A stretch of DNA of 64,000 bases, taken from positions 4,220,001 through 4,284,000 of the forward strand of contig NZ_CP009928.1 in assembly GCF_001021975.1 (NCBI RefSeq), written 5' to 3'. Of the stretch, positions 27,068-35,902 are shown in pieces (positions within the stretch are counted from its first letter, which is position 1; every line of letters starts with the position of its first letter). A program made the position numbers and the translations under genes. Under the pieces are notes generated by a model that searched no databases, was not told the origin of the DNA, and saw nothing but the letters and a program-made list of their open reading frames with translations. The DNA is from Chryseobacterium gallinarum. Lineage in GTDB: Bacteria; Bacteroidota; Bacteroidia; Flavobacteriales; Weeksellaceae.

Positions 27068-27304
27068 ATGGGAAATAAAACAAAAGGCCTATTGGCTTTA
27101 TTAGGTTTAGGTGCTTTAGCATATTGGAAATATAAAAATTCTTCTCCTGAGGATCAACAGGCGGTAAAAGATAAAATTAATACAGCTAAGGATAATCTTA
27201 ACAAATGGGGAAATGATCTTAAGAATAAGGCTAATGACGTAGCTTCCCAGGTTCAGAATAAAGTAGACGAAGCTAAGACAAAAGCTGAAGATTCTTTGAG
27301 CTAA
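27068..27304 (+). CDS. YtxH-like small membrane-associated protein
   Basis: The protein has 78 residues. A short hydrophobic N-terminal helix (GLLALLGLGALAYWKY) is followed by a long charged amphipathic helix rich in Lys, Asp, Ala and Asn (DNLNKWGNDLKNKANDVA). This is the build of YtxH/late-embryogenesis-abundant-like stress proteins of Bacteroidota. It is a single-gene unit behind a sigma-54-like promoter and ahead of two hairpins. A general stress role is an inference from the family and promoter only. Confidence 0.75.
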   Translation: MGNKTKGLLALLGLGALAYWKYKNSSPEDQQAVKDKINTAKDNLNKWGNDLKNKANDVASQVQNKVDEAKTKAEDSLS

Positions 27305-27324
27305 AAAACTGAAAGTAGTTTTTT
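27303..27324 (+). terminator. Terminator of the YtxH-like gene
   Basis: AAAAAACT (27303-27310) pairs with AGTTTTTT (27317-27324), with the T run continuing. It overlaps the stop codon. Confidence 0.6.
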
Positions 27325-27338
27325 TAACATTCATATAG

Positions 27339-27372
27339 AAAAAGTCATCGTATACTATTGCGATGACTTTTT
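27339..27372. terminator. Second, stronger terminator hairpin
   Basis: Twelve-base perfect arms AAAAAGTCATCG (27339-27350) and CGATGACTTTTT (27361-27372). It is symmetrical and can end transcription from either side. Confidence 0.8.
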
Positions 27373-27513
27373 TGATTATTATACTGTTACCTTTTTAAAG
27401 AAAGCGATAAAGTCACTGAATAAGCCAATGGATATATGTACGCTTAAAAAGGATCAATGAAATTGATTTAAATGGTACAAGTTATACTCTTTTACTTTTG
27501 CTCCGGACCTCCT

Positions 27514-28304
27514 CTATTTTTTTTGCGCTATTAAAGCATACACTAATGGTATTTTGTTCCCGAACTGAGGAATTCTCCATTTTCCTTTTTCAAACTCATC
27601 AACATGTCTGAAACACGGATATGGTGACCAATCAAATTCCTGAAAAGTTTCCAGCCGCATTTCCTTTTTAATCAGATTATTCAGAACATCTGCCAGAGAA
27701 TGATTCCACATAACATATTGCTGGACAATGGGTGCAGACGGATCTGCATAAGTTCCTTCATAGGTTTCAACAATAGGTTTTTCGTTAAAATAATTGTAAG
27801 CCACTTTGGTAAAATCATCATCAAACATCCAGACCACAGGATGAAATTCAGCCATAATAAATTTTCCGCCCGGCTTCAAAAAATGATGAATGACTCCTGC
27901 CCATTTTTCAAGATCGGGAAGCCACCCTATAGTTCCATAGCTGGTATATACAAAATCAAATTTCCGATCCAGAATATTGGGTAAATCATAGACATCGGAA
28001 CAGATAAATTCCGTATCTGTACCACATTGCCCGGCCAGATCCTTCCCTGTTTCGATAGCCTTATCAGAAAGATCAATTCCGGTTACTTTCGCTCCCATTC
28101 TTGATAATGAAATAGAATCTTGCCCGAAATGGCATTGCAGATGCAAAATGCTTTTATCTTTTATATCCCCGAGAAGGTCAAGCTCTATTGAATTGAGTGA
28201 GCTTCTTCCTTTAAAAATTCATCAACGAAGTAAAAATCCGACTTCAAATGCGGTTCTACTTTAGCATTCCAGGAGTTTTTATTAATTTCAAGGTAATTTT
28301 CCAT
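27514..28304 (-). pseudogene. Class-I SAM-dependent methyltransferase broken by a one-base frameshift
   Basis: The intact frame (27514-28146, about 210 residues) holds a methyltransferase core with HLQCHFGQDSISLSRMGAKV (motif I region), GIDLSDKAI and KPGGKFIMAEFHP. It lacks a normal N-terminus. The missing part lies just upstream in another frame. From the ATG at 28304 one reads MENYLEINKNSWNAKVEPH up to EFLKEE and then a stop. After adding one base to the AAA run at 28210-28212 (minus strand) it continues as KGRSSLNSIELDLLGDIKDK straight into the methyltransferase. So one A has been lost from a homopolymer, either a real mutation or a sequencing error. The family acts on unknown small molecules. 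Confidence 0.85.
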
Positions 28305-28383
28305 ACTTATTCTTTTTATTAAGTACTGAAAGCATGATTGTTCTTTTCAGCAATTTTTCATCTTTATTTTGTCGGCTAAAACA

Positions 28384-29031
28384 CTAAATTTCTGTTCCGG
28401 ATGGGATGACAATAGAAGTATATAAACTATATACCTTCCAACCCAAGGTTTCGTACAATAATTTCCCTTCTTCTGTCGCCACTAAAATATTATTCAAAAA
28501 TCCTTTTGATACGGCTATTTTCTCAAGTTCTTTAAGTAAAAAGGTAGCCAATCCTTTCCTTTGATGGTGTTTTTCTGTAACAATTCTGTCGTAAACAGCA
28601 AAATCATTAACCAGGGAAACACGGCCTATCGAAGCTTGTTCACCATTTTCTGCCAGAATTTTAATCACGAAAGTTGAATTGTACTGGGAAAATTCCAAGC
28701 CATACCCGGTAGCCAGGCTAATCTCCTGAAAACTCATTGGATGAAAACAGGTCATCATATATCCTTGTGGCTGAAGCTGCCATCTTTCAGGAATATTTCC
28801 TATAAACTGATCAGAAGAAGTGCAGACTTTAAGGTAAACCCAAGGTTCTTCAATTGACCGGGCAAGTTCAAAGAAATCGTCATTAAGCTCGGGAAATACA
28901 TACCGTTCTTTTTGTCTTTCATCTCCTACAAAAACGTAGAATCCGGATTGATACTGAACAGGAAAAAACACTTCCCTTGATATGCACCATCCTGTAAGCC
29001 ATCTTTCCACTATTTCCACTTTATCTTTCAT
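28384..29031 (-). CDS. GNAT-family N-acetyltransferase
   Basis: The protein has 215 residues. The C-terminal GNAT core has the acetyl-CoA pyrophosphate loop in EKHHQRKGLATFLL (Q/RxxGxA pattern) followed by ILVATEEGKLLYETLGW, the usual final strand and helix. The N-terminal half is variable and gives no hint of the substrate. It lies on the same strand as the broken methyltransferase and downstream of the SHOCT genes, with only 20 bases from the second of these, so it may be read in the same transcript. Confidence 0.85.
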   Translation of the reverse strand: MKDKVEIVERWLTGWCISREVFFPVQYQSGFYVFVGDERQKERYVFPELNDDFFELARSIEEPWVYLKVCTSSDQFIGNIPERWQLQPQGYMMTCFHPMSFQEISLATGYGLEFSQYNSTFVIKILAENGEQASIGRVSLVNDFAVYDRIVTEKHHQRKGLATFLLKELEKIAVSKGFLNNILVATEEGKLLYETLGWKVYSLYTSIVIPSGTEI

Positions 29032-29051
29032 TATTCAATATTGAAAGTTTT

Positions 29052-29882
29052 TTATTTTAACTGTTCCAACAGTTTTCTTTTTTGTTCTGTAAACTCTGCA
29101 TCGGTAAGAATACCATTTTCTCTCAGCTTGCCTAATTGTTCCAATTGTTCAAAAATTTCTTTGGATGAGATTTCCTTCACAGGAGTATGCCTTTGCTTTT
29201 GGTCTTGCATCTCAGAGGTATTGTAGAGTTCTTTTATCCGGTCATAAAACTTTTCTGCATCTTCTTTATCCATATAACATTCAAATTCAACCAGTCTCTC
29301 GTCTGAATGGAGCTGGATAATAGGTGATCTCTGATGGGCGACAAAATTCACCGCTTTGATTTTTTCGTTAGGATAGTTATTGATCTTGGCAGCCCCAAAC
29401 ATTGATTTGGAAACTGAAAGTATTCTTAAAGGAGTTACTACCAATACCCCTGCATCAAGTGTATTAATGAACTGGGCGTCGGTAATTGCAATGATCTTTT
29501 CATCTTCAGGAATCAGGTAAGGAAGTTCTTTAATTTCTCCTTTGGTAAATACGGAAAGACTAGCATTTAATTCTTCCAGTTCATGTTTAATTTTTCTTCT
29601 TCTGCGTTTATATTCTTCTCTGGAAATAGTATATGACGCTGACTCTGTAACAACGGAAAGAGTTTGTTTCGGCTTTATTGCCGGTTGGATAGGTTTGTCT
29701 AATAAACTTTTAATATCCTCAATACTGAAGTTACTAAGATTATACAACAGCTCCTGCTTAACATTACTTGCTTTATCCAGGCATTGATTACACAAAACAC
29801 CACCATCTGAAAGCTTATTTTCTCCCAAAAGCGTGTCCATAGAAGTTAGTGTTACCCTGCATAAGGAACAATTCTTATTCAT
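29052..29882 (-). CDS. Zinc-ribbon, PH-like and SHOCT-domain protein (second paralogue)
   Basis: About 276 residues from MNKNCSLCRV. I preferred this start because the paralogue upstream begins at the same point of the alignment. An N-terminal CxxC...CxxC treble (CSLC, CNQC) looks like a zinc-binding ribbon. The middle (about 115-215) is a bacterial PH-like domain (DEKIIAITDAQF, GVLVVTPLRILSVSKS). The last 30 residues are a SHOCT motif (LEQLGKLRENGILTDAEFT). SHOCT segments often sit at the end of proteins that oligomerise or bind membranes. It starts 10 bases after the stop of its paralogue, so they form one unit. Confidence 0.8.
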   Translation of the reverse strand: MNKNCSLCRVTLTSMDTLLGENKLSDGGVLCNQCLDKASNVKQELLYNLSNFSIEDIKSLLDKPIQPAIKPKQTLSVVTESASYTISREEYKRRRRKIKHELEELNASLSVFTKGEIKELPYLIPEDEKIIAITDAQFINTLDAGVLVVTPLRILSVSKSMFGAAKINNYPNEKIKAVNFVAHQRSPIIQLHSDERLVEFECYMDKEDAEKFYDRIKELYNTSEMQDQKQRHTPVKEISSKEIFEQLEQLGKLRENGILTDAEFTEQKRKLLEQLK

Positions 29883-29892
29883 TTTTTTATTT

Positions 29893-30753
29893 TTACAATT
29901 TATCAAGCAGTTTCTTTTTCTGCTCTGCAAATTCATCTTCAGTTAAAACTCCTGCTTCTCTCAGCTTACCTAATTTTTCCAATTGTTCAAAAATCACTTC
30001 AGAAGATTGTTTTTGAGTGGTAAATACATCTTCCTGGGCCAGACCGGGAATGTTCTGGTGAAAAGCTTGCATTTGTCCTACTTGTTCCAAAGGACTCCCG
30101 GAATCTTTAACGCCTCCGTTTACTACAGTACAAAAGGCCCTTCCGTCATTTTTGTTATGCAACTTAAATTCTGCGGAAGCGCCTTTGATATTGATTTTAA
30201 GAATAGAATACAGTAAATGTTCATGATGTTCTATAGAAATAATTTCCCGGAGCGGAAATTCATTCCTGACAATTCCTCCCAGAATCTTTTTATCAATAAA
30301 AACGACTCTTTCAGGAGTGGCAAAGACAATTCCCTCTCTTTTATTTTGCAGGTAAATGCATTCTGCGATTGCCAATAGTTTTTCATCTTTTTCCAGAACA
30401 TATTCCAATGCATTTACCTCTTCACTGGCGAGAACACTCAGTCTTGCATTTAGCGCTACGATCTGATCCTTGATTTCATCGAGCCTGGTAGGCGCATCAT
30501 ATTCATAATAATTTCTTTCTGACGGCTGTGCTCCTGGCTGATTTTGACTTGCATCAATTTTACTTTTAAGGAACATCCCTGTTATTTCTGCAAAATAAAA
30601 CTGATGCAGGGTATTGATAAGTTCTTTATTGATACTGATTGCTTTATTGAAACATGTTGAGCATAAATAACCTCCGTCAGCAAGTCTGTTTTTCCCTACA
30701 AGCATATCTGCAGGGATAAGCGGGGTTCCGCATAATGAGCAAATGGCATTCAT
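29893..30753 (-). CDS. Zinc-ribbon, PH-like and SHOCT-domain protein (first paralogue)
   Basis: About 286 residues from MNAICSLCGTPL. It has the same architecture as its neighbour: CxxC pairs (CSLC, CSTC), a central PH-like domain (DEKLLAIAECIYLQN, GIVFATPERVVFIDKK) and a C-terminal SHOCT motif (LEKLGKLREAGVLTEDEFAE). The two are clearly tandem duplicates that have diverged, mostly in the linker before the SHOCT motif. Function unknown. An upstream in-frame ATG at 30786 would add 11 residues before the zinc ribbon. Confidence 0.8.
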   Translation of the reverse strand: MNAICSLCGTPLIPADMLVGKNRLADGGYLCSTCFNKAISINKELINTLHQFYFAEITGMFLKSKIDASQNQPGAQPSERNYYEYDAPTRLDEIKDQIVALNARLSVLASEEVNALEYVLEKDEKLLAIAECIYLQNKREGIVFATPERVVFIDKKILGGIVRNEFPLREIISIEHHEHLLYSILKINIKGASAEFKLHNKNDGRAFCTVVNGGVKDSGSPLEQVGQMQAFHQNIPGLAQEDVFTTQKQSSEVIFEQLEKLGKLREAGVLTEDEFAEQKKKLLDKL

Positions 30754-30893
30754 CTGAGTTTTAGGTTTAAAAGTTTTTAATATCAAAGCAATATTTACTC
30801 TACGCTTATATCGGATCCAAATTACAAATTCTGATTTAATTTCAGGTTTAAAATATTGATTATTGAAATGCTTACCTGCTCCAGGCTTAAAAT

Positions 30894-30930
30894 TATAGTA
30901 GCGGCAAATCGGAGATTTGCCGCTACTATA
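30894..30930. repeat. Perfect 17-bp hairpin, REP-like palindrome
   Basis: Arms 30894-30910 and 30914-30930 are perfectly complementary with a GGA loop. It lies 23 bases after the hisS stop. It lacks the T run of a terminator on the minus strand, although it could still slow transcription. The GC-rich core (AGCGGCAAATC) in AT-rich surroundings is typical of dispersed palindromic repeats in this group. Confidence 0.65.
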
Positions 30931-30952
30931 TCATTTTTATATTTTAATTACA

Positions 30953-32302
30953 CTATCCTAAAAACTCTTCTAAAGAAACGGTTTTCTGTTCTCCGGCTTC
31001 CAGGTTTTTAAAGGTAACATTTCCGTTTTTGATTTCTTCTTCTCCCAGAAAAACGAGGTTTTTTATACCTTTCTTCTCTGCGTAGGTAAATTGTTTATTA
31101 ATCTTTGCACTTTCAGGATATAATTCTGCTGAGATCCCTTTTGCTCTCAGCTGCATGATTAATTTCAAGGCTTCTGTTGTTTCTTCACCTCCGAAATTAG
31201 CAAACAGATATTCTATTTTAGTAGATGCTTCTTCAGGGAAAAGATTAAGCTCTTCCATAACCAGATAAATCCTGTCTAAACCAAAAGAAATTCCTATTCC
31301 GGGGATATTTTTCACTCCAAAAACTTCCGTAAGGTTATCATATCTGCCTCCTCCACCAATGGAGCCCATGGCTACTTCGTCTGCTTTTACTTCAAAAATA
31401 GCTCCGGTATAATAGTCTAATCCTCTTGCCAGAGTAATATTAAATACAAGATTCTGGCTGTTAACACCCAGGTTTAAAGATTGTGTAAGAACAAATTCTA
31501 ATTCTTCCACTCCTTTCATACCGATTTCATTGCCTGCAAATTTTTCTTTCAATTGCAGAAGATTTTCCAGGGCATCATCAGATTGTTCAAATAAGAAGTC
31601 CAGTTTATCAATAGATTCCTGGGAAATTTCCCTTTCCAATAATTCCTTAACCACTCCTTCTTTTCCAATTTTATCCAGCTTATCCAGAGCTACTGTAAAA
31701 TCAATCAGTTTATCGGTAATACCTGCATATTCTGCCAATCCGGAAAGGATTTTTCTATTGTTCATATGAATTGTTACAGGAACTTTTAAATCAGAAAATG
31801 ATTTCAAATATAACTGAACCAAATCTACTTCCTGGAATAAGCTCTCACTCCCAACTACATCTGCATCGCACTGATAAAATTCTCTGAACCTTCCTTTCTG
31901 TGGTCTATCTGCTCTCCAAACCGGCTGAATCTGGTATCTTTTGAAAGGAAATGTCAATTTCCCATGGTTCATAGCTACAAATCTTGCAAAAGGTACGGTA
32001 AGATCATAACGTAAAGCCTTGTCTGAAATCTGAGAGGTAAGTTTCTGATGGTTCTTGTTATCCCAGTCTTCCTGATTTACTTTGGCAGCATATTCTCCTG
32101 AATTAAGAATTTTAAAAATCAGACGATCTCCTTCTTCGCCATACTTTCCCGTCAATGTAGAAAGATTTTCAAAGCTTGGAGTCTCTAATGGCTGAAATCC
32201 GAATAATTCAAAATTATTCTGTAAAATATTGATGATATATTTTCTTCTGGAAACTTCCTGTGCTGTAAAATCTCTCGTTCCTTTTGCTAAACTTGGCTTC
32301 AT
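30953..32302 (-). CDS. hisS: Histidyl-tRNA synthetase
   Basis: This class II aminoacyl-tRNA synthetase of 449 residues charges tRNA-His. The class II motifs are visible: motif 2 in [23 protein letters not shown], which contains the arginine that binds ATP, the histidine-specific [14 protein letters not shown], and motif 3 in [12 protein letters not shown]. The anticodon-binding domain is at the C-terminus. Length and start ([12 protein letters not shown]) are normal. It seems to be a single-gene unit ending near the REP-like hairpin. Confidence 0.97.
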   Translation of the reverse strand: MKPSLAKGTRDFTAQEVSRRKYIINILQNNFELFGFQPLETPSFENLSTLTGKYGEEGDRLIFKILNSGEYAAKVNQEDWDNKNHQKLTSQISDKALRYDLTVPFARFVAMNHGKLTFPFKRYQIQPVWRADRPQKGRFREFYQCDADVVGSESLFQEVDLVQLYLKSFSDLKVPVTIHMNNRKILSGLAEYAGITDKLIDFTVALDKLDKIGKEGVVKELLEREISQESIDKLDFLFEQSDDALENLLQLKEKFAGNEIGMKGVEELEFVLTQSLNLGVNSQNLVFNITLARGLDYYTGAIFEVKADEVAMGSIGGGGRYDNLTEVFGVKNIPGIGISFGLDRIYLVMEELNLFPEEASTKIEYLFANFGGEETTEALKLIMQLRAKGISAELYPESAKINKQFTYAEKKGIKNLVFLGEEEIKNGNVTFKNLEAGEQKTVSLEEFLG

Positions 32303-32451
32303 TTTATAATTGATAAATGATGATAATTAAATTTATTTCGCTTATCTAAAGTAAACTACAAAAAGATGTAAATCATTTTTTTGAAGGCCTTAGGTTCTTT
32401 TTTTGATAAGCATTGCAAAAATAAGGAATTGTGACTTTTTCACAGCAGAAA

Positions 32452-32476
32452 AGCTGAAGAAATATTCTCTTCAGCT
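32452..32476 (-). terminator. Terminator of ssb-HRDC unit
   Basis: Nine-base arms AGCTGAAGA (32452-32460) and TCTTCAGCT (32468-32476), followed on the minus strand by TTTTC. It lies 28 bases past the HRDC gene stop. Confidence 0.65.
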
Positions 32477-32503
32477 CTTTTCGTTTAATTGAATCTGACC
32501 ATT

Positions 32504-32959
32504 TCAGACACTCTCCAGGATTTCCAGTATTTCTTCACCATAATTTTCAATCTTATGTTTTCCGAAACCTTTAATCTCCAGCAATTCTTCTTTTTTAGCG
32601 GGTTTATACTTGGCTACAGACATTAATTCCTTATTACTTGCAATAAAGTAAGTTGGCAGATTTTGTTCTCTGGCTTTCTCAGACCGCCAAAGTTTAAGGG
32701 CGTTGAGAATCTGTTCTTCATCGTAAGTCAATGAATCATTTTCTGCGGAGTATTTTACAATTTTGGGTTCTTTTACCATATTTTTCACTGGCTTTTGCTC
32801 GTCAAAATACAATATAACTGACCAATAACATTCGTCGTTTACAAAAGCAGTTTCTACTTTTATAATCTCGTTTCCTTCCAGAAAATCATCAAGCATTTTC
32901 TGATCTTTGTAGAGAAATTCTTCCGGAAGTCTGATCTTAAAAACTTTTACTTTCATCAT
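32504..32959 (-). CDS. HRDC-domain protein
   Basis: The protein has 151 residues. The last 80 (about 72-151) form an HRDC domain as found at the end of RecQ and RNase D (ILNALKLWRSEKAREQNLP, ELLEIKGFGKHKIENYGEEIL). The N-terminal 70 residues are a small unrecognised domain that may be a truncated relative of the region before HRDC in RecQ-like proteins. A nucleic-acid-binding role is likely. It follows ssb by 14 bases, which supports a role in DNA metabolism. Two ATGs in a row make the exact start uncertain by one residue. Confidence 0.8.
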   Translation of the reverse strand: MMKVKVFKIRLPEEFLYKDQKMLDDFLEGNEIIKVETAFVNDECYWSVILYFDEQKPVKNMVKEPKIVKYSAENDSLTYDEEQILNALKLWRSEKAREQNLPTYFIASNKELMSVAKYKPAKKEELLEIKGFGKHKIENYGEEILEILESV

Positions 32960-32973
32960 TTGAGTTTTTAGAA

Positions 32974-33306
32974 TTATTTACCTCCTAACAACAGGATCTC
33001 ATCTACTCTAATTTCCGTAATGTAACGCTTTACACCATCCTTATCGTCATAAGACCTGTATGTAAGCTTACCTTCAATGGCAATTTCTTTTCCTTTAGGG
33101 ACATACTTTTCCATAATTTCTGCAACTTTCCCGAAAGCAATCAGATTGTGCCATTGTGTTTCTTCTACTTTTTCACCTTTAGCATTGGTGTAGTGATCAC
33201 TGGTGGCTAAAGATACACTTGCTTTTACATTTCCATTTTCGAAGTTTACCATTTCAACTTCTTTACCTGTGTAACCAATTAATGTTACTTTGTTTCTTAG
33301 TGACAT
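32974..33306 (-). CDS. ssb: Single-stranded DNA-binding protein
   Basis: The 110-residue OB-fold protein has the SSB N-terminus MSLRNKVTLIGYTGKE, the conserved TQWHNLIAFGKVAEI and the strand ITEIRVDEILLL. It is short and lacks the long acidic-tipped C-terminal tail (DxxIPF) of the main E. coli-type SSB, a form common for a second SSB in Bacteroidota. It leads a two-gene unit with the HRDC protein. A TACTTTTG box lies about 340 bases upstream (33643-33650, minus strand). Confidence 0.92.
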   Translation of the reverse strand: MSLRNKVTLIGYTGKEVEMVNFENGNVKASVSLATSDHYTNAKGEKVEETQWHNLIAFGKVAEIMEKYVPKGKEIAIEGKLTYRSYDDKDGVKRYITEIRVDEILLLGGK

Positions 33307-33960
33307 AACGTTTAGATTTTAAAATTAATAATTCAGATAAGAGACGTTCACTGCTTTCTCAAATCTCTGTTGCAAAGTTTGCGATCTCACCTAAAAACAG
33401 TCGGTTATAAACTATTTAAATTCATTTGTAGTCGTTTGCGGTCGGATATGTAAAATTAAAATTGACCCAATACTTCAAACATTTTTAAAGTAAATTCCGG
33501 TTTTACGGCTTGTTTTTCCATAGTAATAGTTTTTGAATTGGCTTTAATAATAATTTATAATTAATCAATTTACAATAATTGCATGAAAATAATATTTTTT
33601 ATTCAAAATATTCAATGAAATTATTTAAACTTTACACAACCGCAAAAGTAACAAAGAGCTTTTCTTTTAAAACACTTCAGTTCACGTAAGGAAGTTTAAA
33701 ATAATTCTGTAGAAAGTTTACTTAATTATTATGCATAAAGTTTGGATCTAGTAAATCTATTGTGGTTTAAAATAATTAATCTAAAAATTTAAACAGCTTC
33801 AACATTAAACAACTTATTTCATACAACAATTTTATCTGCTCATTCATATTATATTTTTTATTTTAAAAAACTGTTACCAACGCAAGACAATCCATTTACA
33901 AATGGATAATTCTGTATCTTTGTTTTATAAATCAATCTATAAAGTAAAGAAGAACATCCA
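33307..33960. other. Gene-poor 654-base stretch between ssb and the HPP gene
   Basis: I see no gene with recognisable homology. It holds a minus-strand TACTTTTG box (33643-33650) and a tiny minus-strand open frame of 21 codons (33456-33521, MEKQAVKPEFTLKMFEVLGQ...). The rest is strongly AT-rich. A palindrome and promoter for the HPP gene lie at the right end and are listed separately. Confidence 0.5.
33891..33922 (+). promoter_or_regulatory. Promoter of the HPP gene with a palindrome at -33
   Basis: TATCTTTG (33915-33922) matches the -7 box. The near -33 position is covered by the perfect palindrome TCCATTT-AC-AAATGGA (33891-33906), a good candidate operator. The ATG follows 38 bases after the box. 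Confidence 0.5.
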
Positions 33961-34563
33961 ATGAAGAAGACAATAAAAAGAACATACAGGGTCTCGAAAT
34001 ATGTAATCTATAGAGAAACACTTGTTGATTACAAGGAGCATTTCTGGTCATTTTTGGGAGCTTTTTTCGGGATTGGACTGATTGCTTTTATACAGTCTCA
34101 TTCTTTAGCAGAGACGGAAAATATATTTCTGATCGGTTCTTTCGGAGCGTCCAGTGTTCTTATTTATGGAGCCATTCAAAGCCCATTGGCCCAGCCGAGG
34201 AATCTGGTGGGCGGGCATGTTCTTTCAGCATTGGCCGGGGTTACCGTTTATCAGCTTGTACCGGATATTATCTGGCTTTCTGCGCCGTTGGCAGTAGCCT
34301 TTTCCATAGTATTGATGCAGTATACCAAAACACTACATCCACCAGGAGGAGCAACAGCTCTGATTGCGGTAAGTTCTACCGGAAAAATCCCGGAATTAGG
34401 ATATTGGTACGTTATCTCTCCTGTTTTATCAGGATGTATTATCCTGCTGCTTGTTGCTTTATTTTTCAACAATATAACGCCCAACAGGAGTTATCCTTCA
34501 CACAGCAGGTTTATAAGATTGTTAAAGAAAAAACATGCTCATGGACACAAAGTGAAAAAATAA
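33961..34563 (+). CDS. HPP-family integral membrane protein
   Basis: The protein has 200 residues with four to five hydrophobic segments and the family signature TKTLHPPGGATALIAV that gives HPP proteins their name. The N-terminal 30 residues and the Lys/His-rich C-terminus are polar and probably cytoplasmic. Some HPP proteins of cyanobacteria and plants carry nitrite across membranes. Whether this one does is unknown. It starts a run of four same-strand genes, with the zinc-ribbon gene only two bases behind. Confidence 0.85.
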   Translation: MKKTIKRTYRVSKYVIYRETLVDYKEHFWSFLGAFFGIGLIAFIQSHSLAETENIFLIGSFGASSVLIYGAIQSPLAQPRNLVGGHVLSALAGVTVYQLVPDIIWLSAPLAVAFSIVLMQYTKTLHPPGGATALIAVSSTGKIPELGYWYVISPVLSGCIILLLVALFFNNITPNRSYPSHSRFIRLLKKKHAHGHKVKK

Positions 34564-34565
34564 AC

Positions 34566-34913
34566 ATGATGAATTGCCTGGAATGTGGCGAAAAAATTAT
34601 CGGGAGGTCTGATAAAAAATTCTGCAATGATGCCTGCCGGAATGCCTATAACAATAAGCAGAACAAAGATTCTACCAATCTGATGCGGAATGTCAATAAT
34701 AAGCTCCGCAAAAATTATCGTATCCTAAAAGAAATAAATACGGACGGAAAAACAAAAATTACAAAATCCAGACTCGACAATTTAGGTTTCGATTTTGATT
34801 ATTTTACCAATCTGAAAGTTTATAAAAATGGCTCTGAATACAGATTTATTTATGATTACGGCTATAAGCTTTTAGAAGAAGACTTTGTTCTGATTGTTAA
34901 AAATCAAATATAA
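34566..34913 (+). CDS. Small zinc-ribbon protein
   Basis: The protein has 115 residues from the ATG at 34566 (a second ATG follows directly). An open frame extends further upstream but overlaps the HPP gene and has no coding character. A CxxC...CxxxC cluster (CLECGEKIIGRSDKKFCNDAC) forms an N-terminal zinc ribbon like those of DUF2116-type proteins. The rest is a small alpha/beta region (ITKSRLDNLGFDFDYFTN) ending in a strand-rich tail. Translation is probably coupled to the HPP gene. Function unknown. Confidence 0.75.
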   Translation: MMNCLECGEKIIGRSDKKFCNDACRNAYNNKQNKDSTNLMRNVNNKLRKNYRILKEINTDGKTKITKSRLDNLGFDFDYFTNLKVYKNGSEYRFIYDYGYKLLEEDFVLIVKNQI

Positions 34914-34938
34914 ATGTTCACCTTATCACCTAAATATT

Positions 34939-35859
34939 ATGAAAGAAAATGTTTTGATTACCGGCGCCGGAGGACTGATTGCACAGGAACTGGCTAAAAA
35001 GATTGAGCATGAATACAATGTAAGATTCCTCACCCGTAAGAAAAAACGACCTAATGAATATGAATGGAATATTGAGAATGGAAGTATAGATGAAGCTGCT
35101 TTTGAAAATCTCTCCCACATTATTCATCTGGCTGGTGCTAATATTTCAGAAAAAAGATGGACAAAGGAAAGAAAAAGAGTCCTGATTTCCAGCAGGGTTG
35201 ATTCTGCAAAATTACTGTCTGATACTTTAACAAAGAAAAACATCAGGCTGAAATCCTTTATTTCAGCTTCCGGCATCAACTTTTACGGAACAAAAACCGA
35301 AGAAAAAATATATGAAGAAAATGATTCTCCGGGAAACGATTTTTTAAGTGAGGTAGTCGTTTTATGGGAGAAAGCTGCCGATCATTTTAAAGAGCAGCAT
35401 CTTGCTGAAAGGGTTGTTAAAATACGAACAGCTGTTGTCCTGAGTGAAAAAGAGGGCGCGTTGAAGAAAATGGTCCGTCCCATTCGATACTATATAGGAT
35501 CTCCTCTGGGAAGTGGCAAGCAATATATGCCATGGATTCATATTGAAGACATCTGTTACATCTATGAATTTGCCCTGAAGAATACTGCCGTTGATGGTGC
35601 TTATAATGCAGCCTCACCGCAGCATATTACCAACCGCGATTTAACAAAAGAAATTGCTCATGTTCTTAAGAAACCTTTACTTTTGCCTAATGTTCCCGGA
35701 TTTATTTTAAAGCTTATGTTCGGGGAATTGGCTACAGCAATACTGGAAGGGTCACGGGCCTCTTCTCTTAAGATTCAGAAGGAGGGTTTTCGTTTTACAT
35801 TTCCGGATCTGAATGATGCATTATCTGATTTATTACAAGAAAGGGAGCCAAAAAGATAA
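34939..35859 (+). CDS. TIGR01777-type NAD(P)-binding epimerase-like protein
   Basis: The protein is an extended short-chain dehydrogenase of 306 residues. The start at 34939 puts the Rossmann loop VLITGAGGLIAQELA at residue 4, as expected. An upstream TTG would only add a linker. Other landmarks are HLAGANISEKRWT, SASGINFYG and MPWIHIEDICYIY, all typical of the YfcH/SulA-like family. The C-terminus (about 240-306) has the DUF1731-like segment. The substrate is unknown. It is likely to be in one transcript with its neighbours. Confidence 0.9.
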   Translation: MKENVLITGAGGLIAQELAKKIEHEYNVRFLTRKKKRPNEYEWNIENGSIDEAAFENLSHIIHLAGANISEKRWTKERKRVLISSRVDSAKLLSDTLTKKNIRLKSFISASGINFYGTKTEEKIYEENDSPGNDFLSEVVVLWEKAADHFKEQHLAERVVKIRTAVVLSEKEGALKKMVRPIRYYIGSPLGSGKQYMPWIHIEDICYIYEFALKNTAVDGAYNAASPQHITNRDLTKEIAHVLKKPLLLPNVPGFILKLMFGELATAILEGSRASSLKIQKEGFRFTFPDLNDALSDLLQEREPKR

Positions 35860-35902
35860 GAATTAATCAAAAACAAGTCTGACGACATAACATAAAGATT
35901 CC

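Noticed and set aside
34404..34565. An upstream extension of the zinc-ribbon gene into the HPP gene
   Set aside because: The added residues come from another frame of the HPP coding region. The ATG at 34566 directly after the HPP stop gives the conserved N-terminus.
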